From Bacteroidales bacterium (lineage in GTDB: Bacteria > Bacteroidota > Bacteroidia > Bacteroidales > UBA932): 64,000 nucleotides of DNA. Under the pieces are notes generated by a model. The model did not search any database and was not told where the DNA came from. It saw nothing but the letters and a program-made list of their open reading frames with translations. A program made the position numbers and the translations under genes. The stretch is from the NCBI GenBank assembly GCA_028724885.1, contig JAQYTJ010000013.1:62001-126000 (forward strand), written 5' to 3'. Shown here piece by piece: positions 39,981-49,388 of this stretch (positions within the stretch are counted from its first letter, which is position 1; each line of letters starts with the position of its first letter).

Positions 39981-41768
39981 TTATTCACTTTTCTCAAGCT
40001 TGTCTTTGAGGGCAGCAAGCTCGCTGATGTCTCCGAGAGTCGTCTTCTCAACATTGGCGTTGATCTTCTTAACGGCCTTCTTCGTGTTCTCAGCCTCACT
40101 AGCCACCTTTTCAGCAGCAGCCTCAGAATATGTTCTTACGTGAGAGAGCAGGATTCGGCGTGTGCTTCTGCGAAGTTCAACCACCTTGAATGGAAGGGTC
40201 TCACCAGCGGTTGCAGGCTTGCCGTCTTCCTTTATGAGGTCGCGAGTGAATGCGAATCCCTCGTCATCACCTTCCAGCTTGATGTTAGCGCCCTTATCTG
40301 TCATAGAAGTGATCGTACCCTCTACGGTAGAGCCGACAGGATATTTCTCCTCAATTGCGTCCCAAGGGTTAGGAGTAAGCTGCTTATGACCCAAGCTGAG
40401 CTTGTGATTCGCCTCATCGAAGTCAAGGATCACGACATCAATCTCATCTCCAGTAGAAACGATTTCTGAAGGATGCTTGATCTTGCTCCAAGACAAATCG
40501 CTGATATGGATGAGTCCTTCTACTCCGTCCTCAGGCTCCGCAAACACGCCAAAGTTCGTAATGTTGCGAACGATTGCCTTGTGAACTGAACCGATAGGAT
40601 ATTTCTCGCGAATATTCTCCCACGGATTGGCAGTGAGCTGCTTGAGACCGAGAGACATCTTCCTGTTCTCGCGATCAATTGATAGAATCTGAGCCTCAAC
40701 CTCATCGCCTACCTTAACAAACTCCTGAGCACTGTGAAGCCTAGGAGACCAGCTCATCTCGGAAACGTGGATGAGTCCTTCTACGCCTGGCTTAATCTCA
40801 ACGAATGCACCATAGTCCTGAATGAGGACGACTTTACCCTTAACGACATCGCCAACCTTAAGGTTAGGATCCAAGCTGTCCCAAGGATGCGGAGTGAGCT
40901 GCTTGTATCCGAGAGCGATTCTCTTCTGCTGAGAATCGAACTCCTTAACGACGACTTTAATCTTCTGGTCAAGCTGCACGACTTCCTCTGGATTTTCGAT
41001 CCTGCCCCAGGAAAGATCGGTGATGTGAATGAGACCGTCAACTCCGCCGAGGTCTACGAACACGCCATAATTAGTGATGTTCTTAACTGTACCCTCAAGA
41101 ATCTGGCCTTTTTCCAGCTTGGACATAAGCTCCGCTTTCTGTTTCTCTTGCTCAGCCTCAAGCAGAGCCTTATGAGAAACTACTACGTTCCTGAACTCCT
41201 GATTGATCTTCACGATCTTGAAGTCCATCGTCTGATTAACGAACGCATCGTAATCGCGAATAGGCTTGATGTCAATCTGCGAACCAGGCAGGAATGCCTC
41301 AATTCCAAATACGTCTACGATCATGCCACCCTTCGTGCGAGTCTTGACAAAGCCTTTAACGACTTCGTTATTGTCGTACGCTTCGTTAACCCTCTCCCAA
41401 GATTTGAGAGCACGCGCCTTCTTATGAGAAAGGATGAGCTGCCCCTTCTTGTCCTCTGCGGACTCGACAAGCACCTCAACCTTGTCCCCGACCTTCAGAT
41501 CAGGATTGTAACGGAATTCAGGAGCTTGGATCACGCCCTCGCTCTTGTATCCTATGTTGACGATCACTTCCCTCTTGTTGATTGATGTAACCGTTCCTTC
41601 AACGACCTCATTCTCAACTACGTTAGAGAGAGTCTGATCGTAAGCTTCTTCAATTTTCTCTTTGCTTTCGCCGCCATAAATATTGTCCTCGTTCTCGAAA
41701 GAATCCCAATCGAAATTCTCAGGAGCGACTGAAGCGTTGAGTTGTTGTTTTTTAACTTCTTCTGCCAT
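39981..41768 (-). CDS. rpsA: 30S ribosomal protein S1
   Basis: 595 aa; repeated S1 domains (GVFVDLGGVDGLIHITDLSWGRIENPEEVV, GAFVEIKPGVEGLIHVSEMSW, GVFAEPEDGVEGLIHISDLSWSKIKHPSEIV). Confidence 0.97.
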   Translation of the reverse strand: MAEEVKKQQLNASVAPENFDWDSFENEDNIYGGESKEKIEEAYDQTLSNVVENEVVEGTVTSINKREVIVNIGYKSEGVIQAPEFRYNPDLKVGDKVEVLVESAEDKKGQLILSHKKARALKSWERVNEAYDNNEVVKGFVKTRTKGGMIVDVFGIEAFLPGSQIDIKPIRDYDAFVNQTMDFKIVKINQEFRNVVVSHKALLEAEQEKQKAELMSKLEKGQILEGTVKNITNYGVFVDLGGVDGLIHITDLSWGRIENPEEVVQLDQKIKVVVKEFDSQQKRIALGYKQLTPHPWDSLDPNLKVGDVVKGKVVLIQDYGAFVEIKPGVEGLIHVSEMSWSPRLHSAQEFVKVGDEVEAQILSIDRENRKMSLGLKQLTANPWENIREKYPIGSVHKAIVRNITNFGVFAEPEDGVEGLIHISDLSWSKIKHPSEIVSTGDEIDVVILDFDEANHKLSLGHKQLTPNPWDAIEEKYPVGSTVEGTITSMTDKGANIKLEGDDEGFAFTRDLIKEDGKPATAGETLPFKVVELRRSTRRILLSHVRTYSEAAAEKVASEAENTKKAVKKINANVEKTTLGDISELAALKDKLEKSE

Positions 41769-41852
41769 AAATTCTAGGAAAAAATAAGTTGTTTAACATT
41801 ATGTCTTGATGCCCTACCGCACTACGCTGCCGCGCGCCGGTCAAAAGGCTTG

Positions 41853-41860
41853 CAAAAGTA
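41853..41860 (-). promoter_or_regulatory. -7 element TACTTTTG for rpsA
   Basis: + strand CAAAAGTA upstream of 41768. Confidence 0.45.
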
Positions 41861-41898
41861 GAGAAAAATTATTGAACTTCAAACTCTAGGGAGAAAAA

Positions 41899-42846
41899 TC
41901 AGAACATTTTCTTTTTCTTGAAAATGTATATTACGAAAACTACCAGAATTAGCATGAATATCACTATGCCAAGCCAAGCGAAATGCCATCTCTCGAACGG
42001 CAAATACACATTCATGCCATAGAAACTGGCCACGAGAGTTGGCGGCATCAGCAGGACAGACACCATGGTGAATATTTTCATGATATTGTTCTGATCCAAG
42101 TTTATGAGACCTACCACGGTGTCTTGCAGATACTCTAGCCTCTCGAAACTGAAATTCGTATGGTTGATCAGGGATGTAATGTCCTGCAGGAGAACGCCGA
42201 ACCTCCTGTTCAGGGCATCAGGACATTTCTCGCTTTTCAGCAGGTTAGTAATCAGCCTCTGCTTATCGACTATGTTCTCGCGCACGATCATCGTGTTTTC
42301 CTGCAACTGGTTAATGTCCAGGAGGAACTCCTCATTGATGTCTTCTCTCTGGTTGATGCGCTTGCTGAACTGTGAAATTTCCTTGGTCATCAGCTCTATC
42401 ATGTCCGCATCAAGATCGATTCGCTGATCCATGATGCTGGCAAAGACAGAGTAGCCGCTCACATAACCTTGCGGCATAGCCATAATTCTTCTTTGAAGCT
42501 CCGTGAAGCTACGCAGAGGCACGTCTCTTAGCGTTGTCATGCAGTTATCCACGAAAGTGAATGACACGGCCTCCATAGTGTAGTCTTCCGGCCCAGGCAT
42601 AAGGAAGTTGGTGTTGGCGAATATTGCCCTCTCGTTCTCGGAGAAACGGGAAGAGCTCTCGATTTCCTCTGCTTGAGCCCTGCTCTGAATGATTATTCCC
42701 AAGAAATCATCAACAGAATGCTTTTCCTCACTGGTAGGGGCGAGGATGTCTATCCAAAGGACATCTTTAGTCGTAAGTTTGGAAAGCTCCGTTTCTGACT
42801 GTGACATCAGCAGCTTGCCGCCAAGTCTGTAGAATATTGTTATCAT
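41899..42846 (-). CDS. CorA-family divalent cation transporter
   Basis: 315 aa; ASFYGMNVYLPF (GMN motif), two C-terminal TM helices, KKKK tail. Confidence 0.9.
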   Translation of the reverse strand: MITIFYRLGGKLLMSQSETELSKLTTKDVLWIDILAPTSEEKHSVDDFLGIIIQSRAQAEEIESSSRFSENERAIFANTNFLMPGPEDYTMEAVSFTFVDNCMTTLRDVPLRSFTELQRRIMAMPQGYVSGYSVFASIMDQRIDLDADMIELMTKEISQFSKRINQREDINEEFLLDINQLQENTMIVRENIVDKQRLITNLLKSEKCPDALNRRFGVLLQDITSLINHTNFSFERLEYLQDTVVGLINLDQNNIMKIFTMVSVLLMPPTLVASFYGMNVYLPFERWHFAWLGIVIFMLILVVFVIYIFKKKKMF

Positions 42847-42924
42847 ACTCTTCCAGGTTTATCCCGACCATCGAGTCGGAGGGTTCTACATCAATGACGC
42901 TGACATTACGGAGAAGTCAGTCAG

Positions 42925-42932
42925 CAAAAGTA
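42925..42932 (-). promoter_or_regulatory. -7 element TACTTTTG for CorA-family gene
   Basis: + strand CAAAAGTA upstream of 42846. Confidence 0.45.
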
Positions 42933-42996
42933 GGAATATTTTTTTAAAATACCCCCTACTGACAATTTTTTTCAATGATTATTATATAGAATATTC

Positions 42997-43548
42997 CTAA
43001 TGCAGCATGCTGACTCCAATTCCAATCAGCACTATTCCGCCGACGATTTCGGCAATTCGGCCTAGGCGCATCCCTAAAGCCTGGCCGCTGTACATTCCAG
43101 CGATGACGCTCAAGGAGGTTATAACGAAAACGGAGCCTAGAGAAGAAACGAGATACCGTGTTTCAGGGTGGCTCATAGGGAGACTTATTCCAACTGCCAG
43201 AGCATCTACGCTAGTGGCTATCGCACCTAGAATGACGTTCTTGAAACCATTGAGTTCCAGGGGCTTTTCTGCCTTATTGAGAAGAGTTTTCAGCAGCATT
43301 GAGCCGCCAACATAAAGCAGGAGCAGAAAGCCTATCCATTTAGCGATATGCTCGACAAGGCCTACGAACATGTCTCCGAACAGCCAGCCTGCTGCGAGGA
43401 AAGCTGTCTGCACGAAACCGAACACAAGCGCTATTGGTGCGACCTTTTTCCATGATACTTCTCTCAGGGTTATGCTGGAGCAAGTCGTGACTGCGAAACA
43501 GTCGGCACAGAGCGACAATGCAAGAAGTATTGATTCAAGAAGCCACAT
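42997..43548 (-). CDS. mntP: Manganese efflux pump MntP
   Basis: 183 aa; LLALSLCADCFAVTTCSSI...AIATSVDALAVGISL; six TM segments. Confidence 0.9.
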   Translation of the reverse strand: MWLLESILLALSLCADCFAVTTCSSITLREVSWKKVAPIALVFGFVQTAFLAAGWLFGDMFVGLVEHIAKWIGFLLLLYVGGSMLLKTLLNKAEKPLELNGFKNVILGAIATSVDALAVGISLPMSHPETRYLVSSLGSVFVITSLSVIAGMYSGQALGMRLGRIAEIVGGIVLIGIGVSMLH

Positions 43549-43596
43549 AACAATTTTAGAATATTATAAACTGAATCAAGTTCAGGATGACATGGT

Positions 43597-44235
43597 CTAC
43601 TCTGGCTTGAATGGCTGGCGGCCAGTGATGGAGCGACCTAGCGTGAGCGCATCGGCATATTCAAGGTCATCTCCGAAGCCGAGGCCTCTGGCTAAAGAAG
43701 ACACCTTCACTCCGAATTTCTCAATCTGGCGATAAATGTAGAAGGCCGTCGTCTCCCCTTCCACATCCCCTCTAAGGGCCATGATGACCTCCGCAGACTC
43801 TGAAGCCGAAGATTTCACAAGCCTCTCTATTCTGGAAACCAGTTCAGAAATAGTAAGGTCAGAAGGGCCAACGCCATCAATCGGAGAGATTATGCCGCCC
43901 AGTACATGGTAAACCCCATGATACTGACCAGTATTTTCTATGCTCATCACATCCCTGACATTCTCCACGACGCAGATTGCGCTATGGTCACGAGACTTGT
44001 CGCCGCAAATCGAGCAGACATCGTCATCAGAAATCATCCAGCACTCCTTGCAATATTTCACGTCGTCGCGCAAATGGATTATTGCGTCGGCGAAATGATG
44101 CACGCTCTCAGATGGTTGGCGAAGAAGGTGCAGGGCGAGCCTGAGTGCACTCCTCTTCCCTACCCCAGGCAGAGAACCAATTGCCTCCACGGCATCTTCG
44201 AGCAATTTAGACGGATATTGTTCTTTCGGACTCAT
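43597..44235 (-). CDS. recR: Recombination protein RecR
   Basis: Start MSPKEQYPSKLLEDAVEAIGSLPGVGKRSALRLALHLL; C4 zinc motif CKECWMISDDDVCSICGD; TOPRIM ICVVENVRDVMSIE. Confidence 0.96.
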   Translation of the reverse strand: MSPKEQYPSKLLEDAVEAIGSLPGVGKRSALRLALHLLRQPSESVHHFADAIIHLRDDVKYCKECWMISDDDVCSICGDKSRDHSAICVVENVRDVMSIENTGQYHGVYHVLGGIISPIDGVGPSDLTISELVSRIERLVKSSASESAEVIMALRGDVEGETTAFYIYRQIEKFGVKVSSLARGLGFGDDLEYADALTLGRSITGRQPFKPE

Positions 44236-45053
44236 TTGCCTTTGTCTTTTTGCCAAGCCTCAACCGCAGCCCTTACCTGGCCATATTCCAGCAAAAGCTT
44301 ACGGGCATAGCCATAATCGTCTATTCCTGTCTGCTTCATGATCATCCTAGTGCCACGATCCACCAACTTATGGTTCGTTAGCTGCATGTCCACCATCATA
44401 TTCCCCTTTACATGGCCAAGACGAATCATTGCAGTCGTCGAAATCATGTTCAAAACAAGTTTCTGCGCTGTTCCAGACTTCAACCTGGTACTCCCTGTCA
44501 CGAATTCAGGCCCCACAACAACCTCAATAGGGATTTCTGCCGCCTTTGCTAATTCAGAGCCTCTATTGCACGTTATGCAGCCGGTCAGCATGCCCTTGGA
44601 ACGGGCTTTTTTAACAGCGCCCACAACGTAAGGCGTACCGCCAGAGGCAGCGATTCCAATAACGGCATCATTGACCGTAGGTTTGTATGGCAGCATGTCA
44701 CGCCATCCGCCTTCAGAATCGTCCTCTGCACCTTCCACGGCATTTCTAATCGCCCCGTCGCCGCCTGCCATAAGCCCGATGAAAACGTCCCGCACTCCAT
44801 AAGTCGGAGGTATTTCGGATGCGTCAACTATGCCCAGCCGGCCACTGGTGCCAGCCCCGAGATAGAACACCCGTCCACCTTTCGGCATCCTTTCTACGAT
44901 GCCGTCAACAAGGGCACGAATATGTGGAATAGTGCCTGCGACAGCCACTGGGACTGTTCTGTCCTCAGCATTCATGGCTTCTAGCAGCTCCTCGGTGGAC
45001 ATTTTGTCCAGATTGCTGTAATTAGATGCCTGTTCAGTAGTTCTGTTTTCCAT
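44232..45053 (-). CDS. murQ: N-acetylmuramic acid 6-phosphate etherase
   Basis: 273 aa; VFYLGAGTSGRLGIVDASEIPPTYG...GGDGAIRNAVEGAEDD...IGIAASGGTPYVVGA. Confidence 0.96.
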   Translation of the reverse strand: MENRTTEQASNYSNLDKMSTEELLEAMNAEDRTVPVAVAGTIPHIRALVDGIVERMPKGGRVFYLGAGTSGRLGIVDASEIPPTYGVRDVFIGLMAGGDGAIRNAVEGAEDDSEGGWRDMLPYKPTVNDAVIGIAASGGTPYVVGAVKKARSKGMLTGCITCNRGSELAKAAEIPIEVVVGPEFVTGSTRLKSGTAQKLVLNMISTTAMIRLGHVKGNMMVDMQLTNHKLVDRGTRMIMKQTGIDDYGYARKLLLEYGQVRAAVEAWQKDKGK

Positions 45054-45056
45054 GAC

Positions 45057-45932
45057 TTAATCTCTAGTTAGATGATATTCCACCAATCCTTCGATCGGAG
45101 CAGCTATTATTTTAGATATTTTAATTCCATAAGACGTTGCGACTTTTATGAATATAGCCCTATGGGCATAGCCGAAGCCTCCGACGATGCCTACAGGATA
45201 TTTATCTATTTCATATTGCTTTAATGCCCTTTCAATGAAATCTTTAAAATTGCCATCGACTATTTTACGAATATACTCGCTGCCATTATACCTATCAAGC
45301 AGCCACGGTGCAAAGCTGCCTAGGTACCTTGAAGGGACTTCTCCGCGATAAACATTCGCTACTATATTCATATAATCTGCGCCGAACTCCTCATAGAAAT
45401 CCTTTGAGACGTCCTCAGGCACAAGGCCCTTTATATAGTCAGAAATAAATATCCTACCAAGCCTTGCCCCTCCCCCTTCATCACCTAGGATGAAGCCGCC
45501 AGAACGCACGTTCTTTACTATCCTCTTGCCATCGTAGAAGCAGCTGTTCGATCCAGTGCCCAGGATGGCGGCAATTCCAGGCTTGTGACCACAAACGGCG
45601 CGAGCCGCATCTAGCAAATCGGAAGCATATTCAATTACCCCGTCTGAAAATATTTTTCTAAATATTCCATCTAAGCCTTTAGCCGCATCTGGCACCTTCT
45701 GTCCTTCAGGCACGATTAGTCCGGCAGCATAAAAATGCACTTGGCAATCGCCAGGGAAAGATATTCCTGCTTTTTTAAACTTTTCCAAGGCTTCGTCCAC
45801 TATGCTTTCGATAGCCTGCTCTGACATAACAGAGAGGTTCATGCCGGCGGTTCGGACATTCACTTGCAATTTCTCGTTCCTCACGGCACACCAATCTGTC
45901 TTTGTTGCCCCACTTTCTATGATAAGGATCAT
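45057..45932 (-). CDS. BadF/BadG-type ATPase, N-acetylglucosamine/MurNAc kinase-like (MurK-like)
   Basis: Start MILIIESGATKTDWC in ORF 45057..46019; AAILGTGSNSCFYDGKRI, GGFILGDEGGGARLGR. Confidence 0.87.
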   Translation of the reverse strand: MILIIESGATKTDWCAVRNEKLQVNVRTAGMNLSVMSEQAIESIVDEALEKFKKAGISFPGDCQVHFYAAGLIVPEGQKVPDAAKGLDGIFRKIFSDGVIEYASDLLDAARAVCGHKPGIAAILGTGSNSCFYDGKRIVKNVRSGGFILGDEGGGARLGRIFISDYIKGLVPEDVSKDFYEEFGADYMNIVANVYRGEVPSRYLGSFAPWLLDRYNGSEYIRKIVDGNFKDFIERALKQYEIDKYPVGIVGGFGYAHRAIFIKVATSYGIKISKIIAAPIEGLVEYHLTRD

Positions 45933-45956
45933 ATTCGTTGAATAATTTATAGCTAG

Positions 45957-45964
45957 CAAATATA
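45957..45964 (-). promoter_or_regulatory. -7 element TATATTTG for murK-like/murQ/recR/mntP operon
   Basis: + strand CAAATATA upstream of 45932. Confidence 0.5.
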
Positions 45965-46003
45965 ATACTTTGGATTGGTATTCCATTTCAAATTCATATT
46001 CAT

Positions 46004-46011
46004 TAAATTTG
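46004..46011 (+). promoter_or_regulatory. -7 element TAAATTTG for SGNH hydrolase
   Basis: TAnnTTTG upstream of ATG 46040. Confidence 0.5.
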
Positions 46012-46039
46012 TCAATCACTTTTGATTAAAACCCATATC

Positions 46040-46723
46040 ATGAAAAGGTTATTCTTATTCTTGGCATCAGCTGTTTTAATTTCTATTAATGTAAATGCTC
46101 AAGACAAGGTCTGGGCGAATTTCGCTCGTTACGAGAAAGCTAATCGGCAGGTTCTCGAAGCCCAGGATAAAGGAGCCAAGAAGCCATTAGCCGTACTCAT
46201 GGGAGACTCAATCACGGACGGGTGGTACATCAGCGACAAAGACTTCTTCACTGATAACAATTTAATAGGTCGCGGAATCAGCGGGCAATGCACTTCTCAC
46301 ATGCTGGCAAGATTCCAAAGGGACGTGGTTGAACTAAATCCTAAATATGTCGCCATCCTCGCAGGAATCAACGATATTGCCCATAATGACAATTACGTAG
46401 ATGTGGGAGACGCTTTCCTGAATATAGTGTCAATGTGCGACATAGCGGACAGGTACGGGATTAAGGTTGTGCTATGCACCACGACTCCCGGTAATCCTAA
46501 GTGGAGGCCGCAGCTAACGAATATGCACGAACATGCGCTTTGGCTGAACGACCAGATCCGTCAGCTGGCGAAGGATCGTCGCTACAGGCTGGCAGACTAT
46601 GCCGCCGCCCTACAGGACGAAACAGGAATGACATCGTCTGAATATTCAAAAGACACCGTGCACCCAAACTTAGATGGGTACAAGGTGATGGAAGGCATTC
46701 TGCTGAAGCTTCTGAAGAAATAG
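46040..46723 (+). CDS. GDSL/SGNH-family hydrolase, exported
   Basis: MKRLFLFLASAVLISINVNAQ; LMGDSITDGW (block I), GISGQ, AGINDI, KDTVHPNLDGY. Confidence 0.92.
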   Translation: MKRLFLFLASAVLISINVNAQDKVWANFARYEKANRQVLEAQDKGAKKPLAVLMGDSITDGWYISDKDFFTDNNLIGRGISGQCTSHMLARFQRDVVELNPKYVAILAGINDIAHNDNYVDVGDAFLNIVSMCDIADRYGIKVVLCTTTPGNPKWRPQLTNMHEHALWLNDQIRQLAKDRRYRLADYAAALQDETGMTSSEYSKDTVHPNLDGYKVMEGILLKLLKK

Positions 46724-47338
46724 CTAACCAACATTCACGTACACGCCTTTGCGCTTCCAGAGGACGAAGCCAATAACGGAAGCTACCACATAAGCGAAGT
46801 ACAGGAGAGCCATCCACCAGCTCTGCTGCAGGATGCACATGAAAGTGAGAATCGTGTCTGCCAAAATCCACAGATACCAATGATACCTGTAGGACTTTGC
46901 AAGCCAGACCATGGCCACGATGCTAAGCGCAGTGGAGATGCCATCCAGAACCACATTGTTGCCATTCAGCAATTTCAGGATCCAAATCAGGATGACAGAA
47001 AGGGCCAAAATCGCTACCATGCTACAGAGGAAGGTCTTAAGCGACATCTTGTTGAGATGAATCATCAACTCGTTCGCCCCCCCATTGATCTTCGCCGAAT
47101 CCTTTCTCCACTGATACAAGCCCCATACGGCCATCACGGCATAGTAAATGTTCAGGCCCATCATTGCCCAGTTGCACTGCACGCCGAACGTGAAAGCGCA
47201 TGCTATGCCAGTAAAAAAGCCAAAGTACCACATTATGTTTTTCTGCAGCACTTCAAAAATCATGTACGGAATCCCAGTCACAAGGGCTAGGATGGAGATT
47301 ATCTGAACTATAAGGTCAAACGTGATTGGCATCGTCAT
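46724..47338 (-). CDS. pnuC: PnuC-family vitamin (nicotinamide riboside or thiamine) transporter
   Basis: Start MTMPITFDLIVQIISILALVTGIPYMIFEVLQKNIMWYFGFFTGIACAFTF; NIYYAVMAVWGLYQWRKD. Confidence 0.88.
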   Translation of the reverse strand: MTMPITFDLIVQIISILALVTGIPYMIFEVLQKNIMWYFGFFTGIACAFTFGVQCNWAMMGLNIYYAVMAVWGLYQWRKDSAKINGGANELMIHLNKMSLKTFLCSMVAILALSVILIWILKLLNGNNVVLDGISTALSIVAMVWLAKSYRYHWYLWILADTILTFMCILQQSWWMALLYFAYVVASVIGFVLWKRKGVYVNVG

Positions 47339-47353
47339 AGTTTTTTGATTCTG

Positions 47354-47361
47354 CAAAATTA
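47354..47361 (-). promoter_or_regulatory. -7 element TAATTTTG for pnuC
   Basis: + strand CAAAATTA upstream of 47338. Confidence 0.5.
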
Positions 47362-47393
47362 GCAAATCCAGAGACTCTTTCAATTTCTTTCGA

Positions 47394-47401
47394 TAACTTT
47401 G
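47394..47401 (+). promoter_or_regulatory. -7 element TAACTTTG for TonB receptor
   Basis: TAnnTTTG match only 8 nt before ATG 47410. Confidence 0.5.
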
Positions 47402-47409
47402 CGCACAGA

Positions 47410-49344
47410 ATGCGTAAATACCCGATAATAACAGCCCTCTTCGCGGCTATCCCTGCAATGCATATTGCTGCGCAGGAACTGCCGCCGGCTTTGAAACTGG
47501 CACCGCTTCCAGCAGCATCCGGAGACACAGTCAGCAGGGAAAAGCTGCACACAGAGAGCGGCATCGCAGATGTCATACGCTCATTCTCAGGGGTGCAGAT
47601 AAAGGATTTCGGCGGGCTAGGCGGACTGAAGACGGTGAATGTACGAAGCATGGGAAGCGAATATACTGGCGTGTTCATTGACGGCCTGCAGGTCGGCAAT
47701 GCCCAGAACATGCAAGTGGACCTAGGGAAGTTCTCTACCGACGGGCTGGACGCGGTCATTCTTTACAATGCCCAGAAGGGCGGGCGGCTTCAGAGCGCTA
47801 AAGAATATGCCTCAGGAGCAGCGGTGCATCTTGTTTCAGCTACGCCTGCATTCGTGGAGAGCAAGGTTAGGAATATGTTGGCGAGGGTTCGTGGTGGAGC
47901 GTTTGGCACGATTGAGCCGACTATTGAATACGAGCGCAAGTTCAGCGATAAAAACTCACTGAGGCTCATCGGAGATTATCTCTACGCCGACGGCCACTAC
48001 CATTTCCGCAAATTCGACTCGACGATGGTCCGCCAGAACACTGACCTGCGCAGCTTCAGGGCCGAAGGCAGCTTCTATCATCGAGGTTCTTCGTACTGGA
48101 ACCTGAGAGCGTGGTACTACGATTCCGAGCGTGGGCTCCCTGGGCCTGTCGTAAGACAACTCGCGGTAACGACTGCCGACCGCCAAATGGACAAGGACGC
48201 ATTTTTACAGGGCAAATGGTCCAAGAGATACGGTAATCTAGGGAACTGGGGTTCAGAGGGTTCTGCTGCTGGGAAATATTCATTCTACTACACTCGGTAC
48301 AGGACAAATCCATTCAAGGACCCTGGGGCGCTTCCGATTGACAACACCTACAGGCAGCACAATGCCTATGGGACATATTCGCATCTGTTCAGCAACGGGA
48401 AATATTCAATCGGACTGGCTCAGGATGCCGAATTTTCCTATCTGAACGCAAATCTTCGCGACTTCGCATGGCCGAAGCGGCTTAGCACTTGGGATGCCGT
48501 TTCCTTCGCCGTTGCCGACGAACGCTTCAGCATATCACTCAATCTGCTGTACAGTTTTGCGGCAGACTGGTTTTCTAATAATAAAGGTGGTTTCAAGAAA
48601 GACTCCGAAATCCGCAGCTTTTTTACCCCGTCATTTACATTCGGATTCACGCCTGATGAACATTGGACACTCTCAGGGTTCGTCAAGAAAACACGCAGGA
48701 TGCCTTCTTTCAACGACTTGTATTATACTCTGATCGGGAATTCTTCTCTTGAGCCTGAGAAGGCATGGCAATTCGACGTTGGTGCCGTCAGGCGGGGCAA
48801 TCTTGGCGAGGCGCTCTCGGAGGCCAAGATTGACACCTACTTCTACATGGTTTCGGACAAGATAGTGGCCGTGCCTACTTCTAACCAGTTCCGCTGGTCA
48901 ATGTACAACATTGGGGAGACCAGGATATTCGGAATAGAGCCGACTTGGAAATTGTCTGGTTCTGTTGTAGCAAAGTGGGAAGTTTTGTTTAAGTACACTT
49001 ACCAAATGGCGATGGACTTCACCGACAGAGAAAGCATTACATGGAAAGGGCAGATTCCTTACGTTCCGAAACACGCAGGGACTATTTCCATGAACGTTTC
49101 CTGGCACGGTTGGAGGGCCGATGCCGTGTGGATGATCACAGGGCGGCGCTGGAGTTCCTCAGCAAACCTTACCGATTATGGAATCGATGCCTGGAGCACC
49201 TTAGATTTGAGATTTTCAAAGACTTTCAGGAATATCACATTCCGTCTTAACGTGAACAATATCACAGACACGCATTACGAGATCGTAATGAGCTATCCAA
49301 TGCCAGGAGCGAATGTCACCGCAAGCATTGAATATTCGTTCTGA
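47410..49344 (+). CDS. TonB-dependent receptor (BtuB-like)
   Basis: 644 aa; signal peptide; plug VIRSFSGVQIKDFGGLGGLKTVNVRSMGSEYTGVFIDGLQVGNAQNMQVDLGKFS; C-terminal beta-strand ASIEYSF. Confidence 0.9.
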   Translation: MRKYPIITALFAAIPAMHIAAQELPPALKLAPLPAASGDTVSREKLHTESGIADVIRSFSGVQIKDFGGLGGLKTVNVRSMGSEYTGVFIDGLQVGNAQNMQVDLGKFSTDGLDAVILYNAQKGGRLQSAKEYASGAAVHLVSATPAFVESKVRNMLARVRGGAFGTIEPTIEYERKFSDKNSLRLIGDYLYADGHYHFRKFDSTMVRQNTDLRSFRAEGSFYHRGSSYWNLRAWYYDSERGLPGPVVRQLAVTTADRQMDKDAFLQGKWSKRYGNLGNWGSEGSAAGKYSFYYTRYRTNPFKDPGALPIDNTYRQHNAYGTYSHLFSNGKYSIGLAQDAEFSYLNANLRDFAWPKRLSTWDAVSFAVADERFSISLNLLYSFAADWFSNNKGGFKKDSEIRSFFTPSFTFGFTPDEHWTLSGFVKKTRRMPSFNDLYYTLIGNSSLEPEKAWQFDVGAVRRGNLGEALSEAKIDTYFYMVSDKIVAVPTSNQFRWSMYNIGETRIFGIEPTWKLSGSVVAKWEVLFKYTYQMAMDFTDRESITWKGQIPYVPKHAGTISMNVSWHGWRADAVWMITGRRWSSSANLTDYGIDAWSTLDLRFSKTFRNITFRLNVNNITDTHYEIVMSYPMPGANVTASIEYSF

Positions 49345-49388
49345 TTGCTTAAATTCGCAATTGATCAAGTTCTTTAACATATCGCTTA

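Noticed and set aside
40734-41585. 283-aa plus-strand ORF antisense to rpsA
   Set aside because: Shadow ORF produced by repetitive S1-domain codon usage; no signal, motif or promoter support.
43549-43600. yybP-ykoY manganese riboswitch upstream of mntP
   Set aside because: Only about 48 bp separate mntP from recR, and no structured leader is evident.
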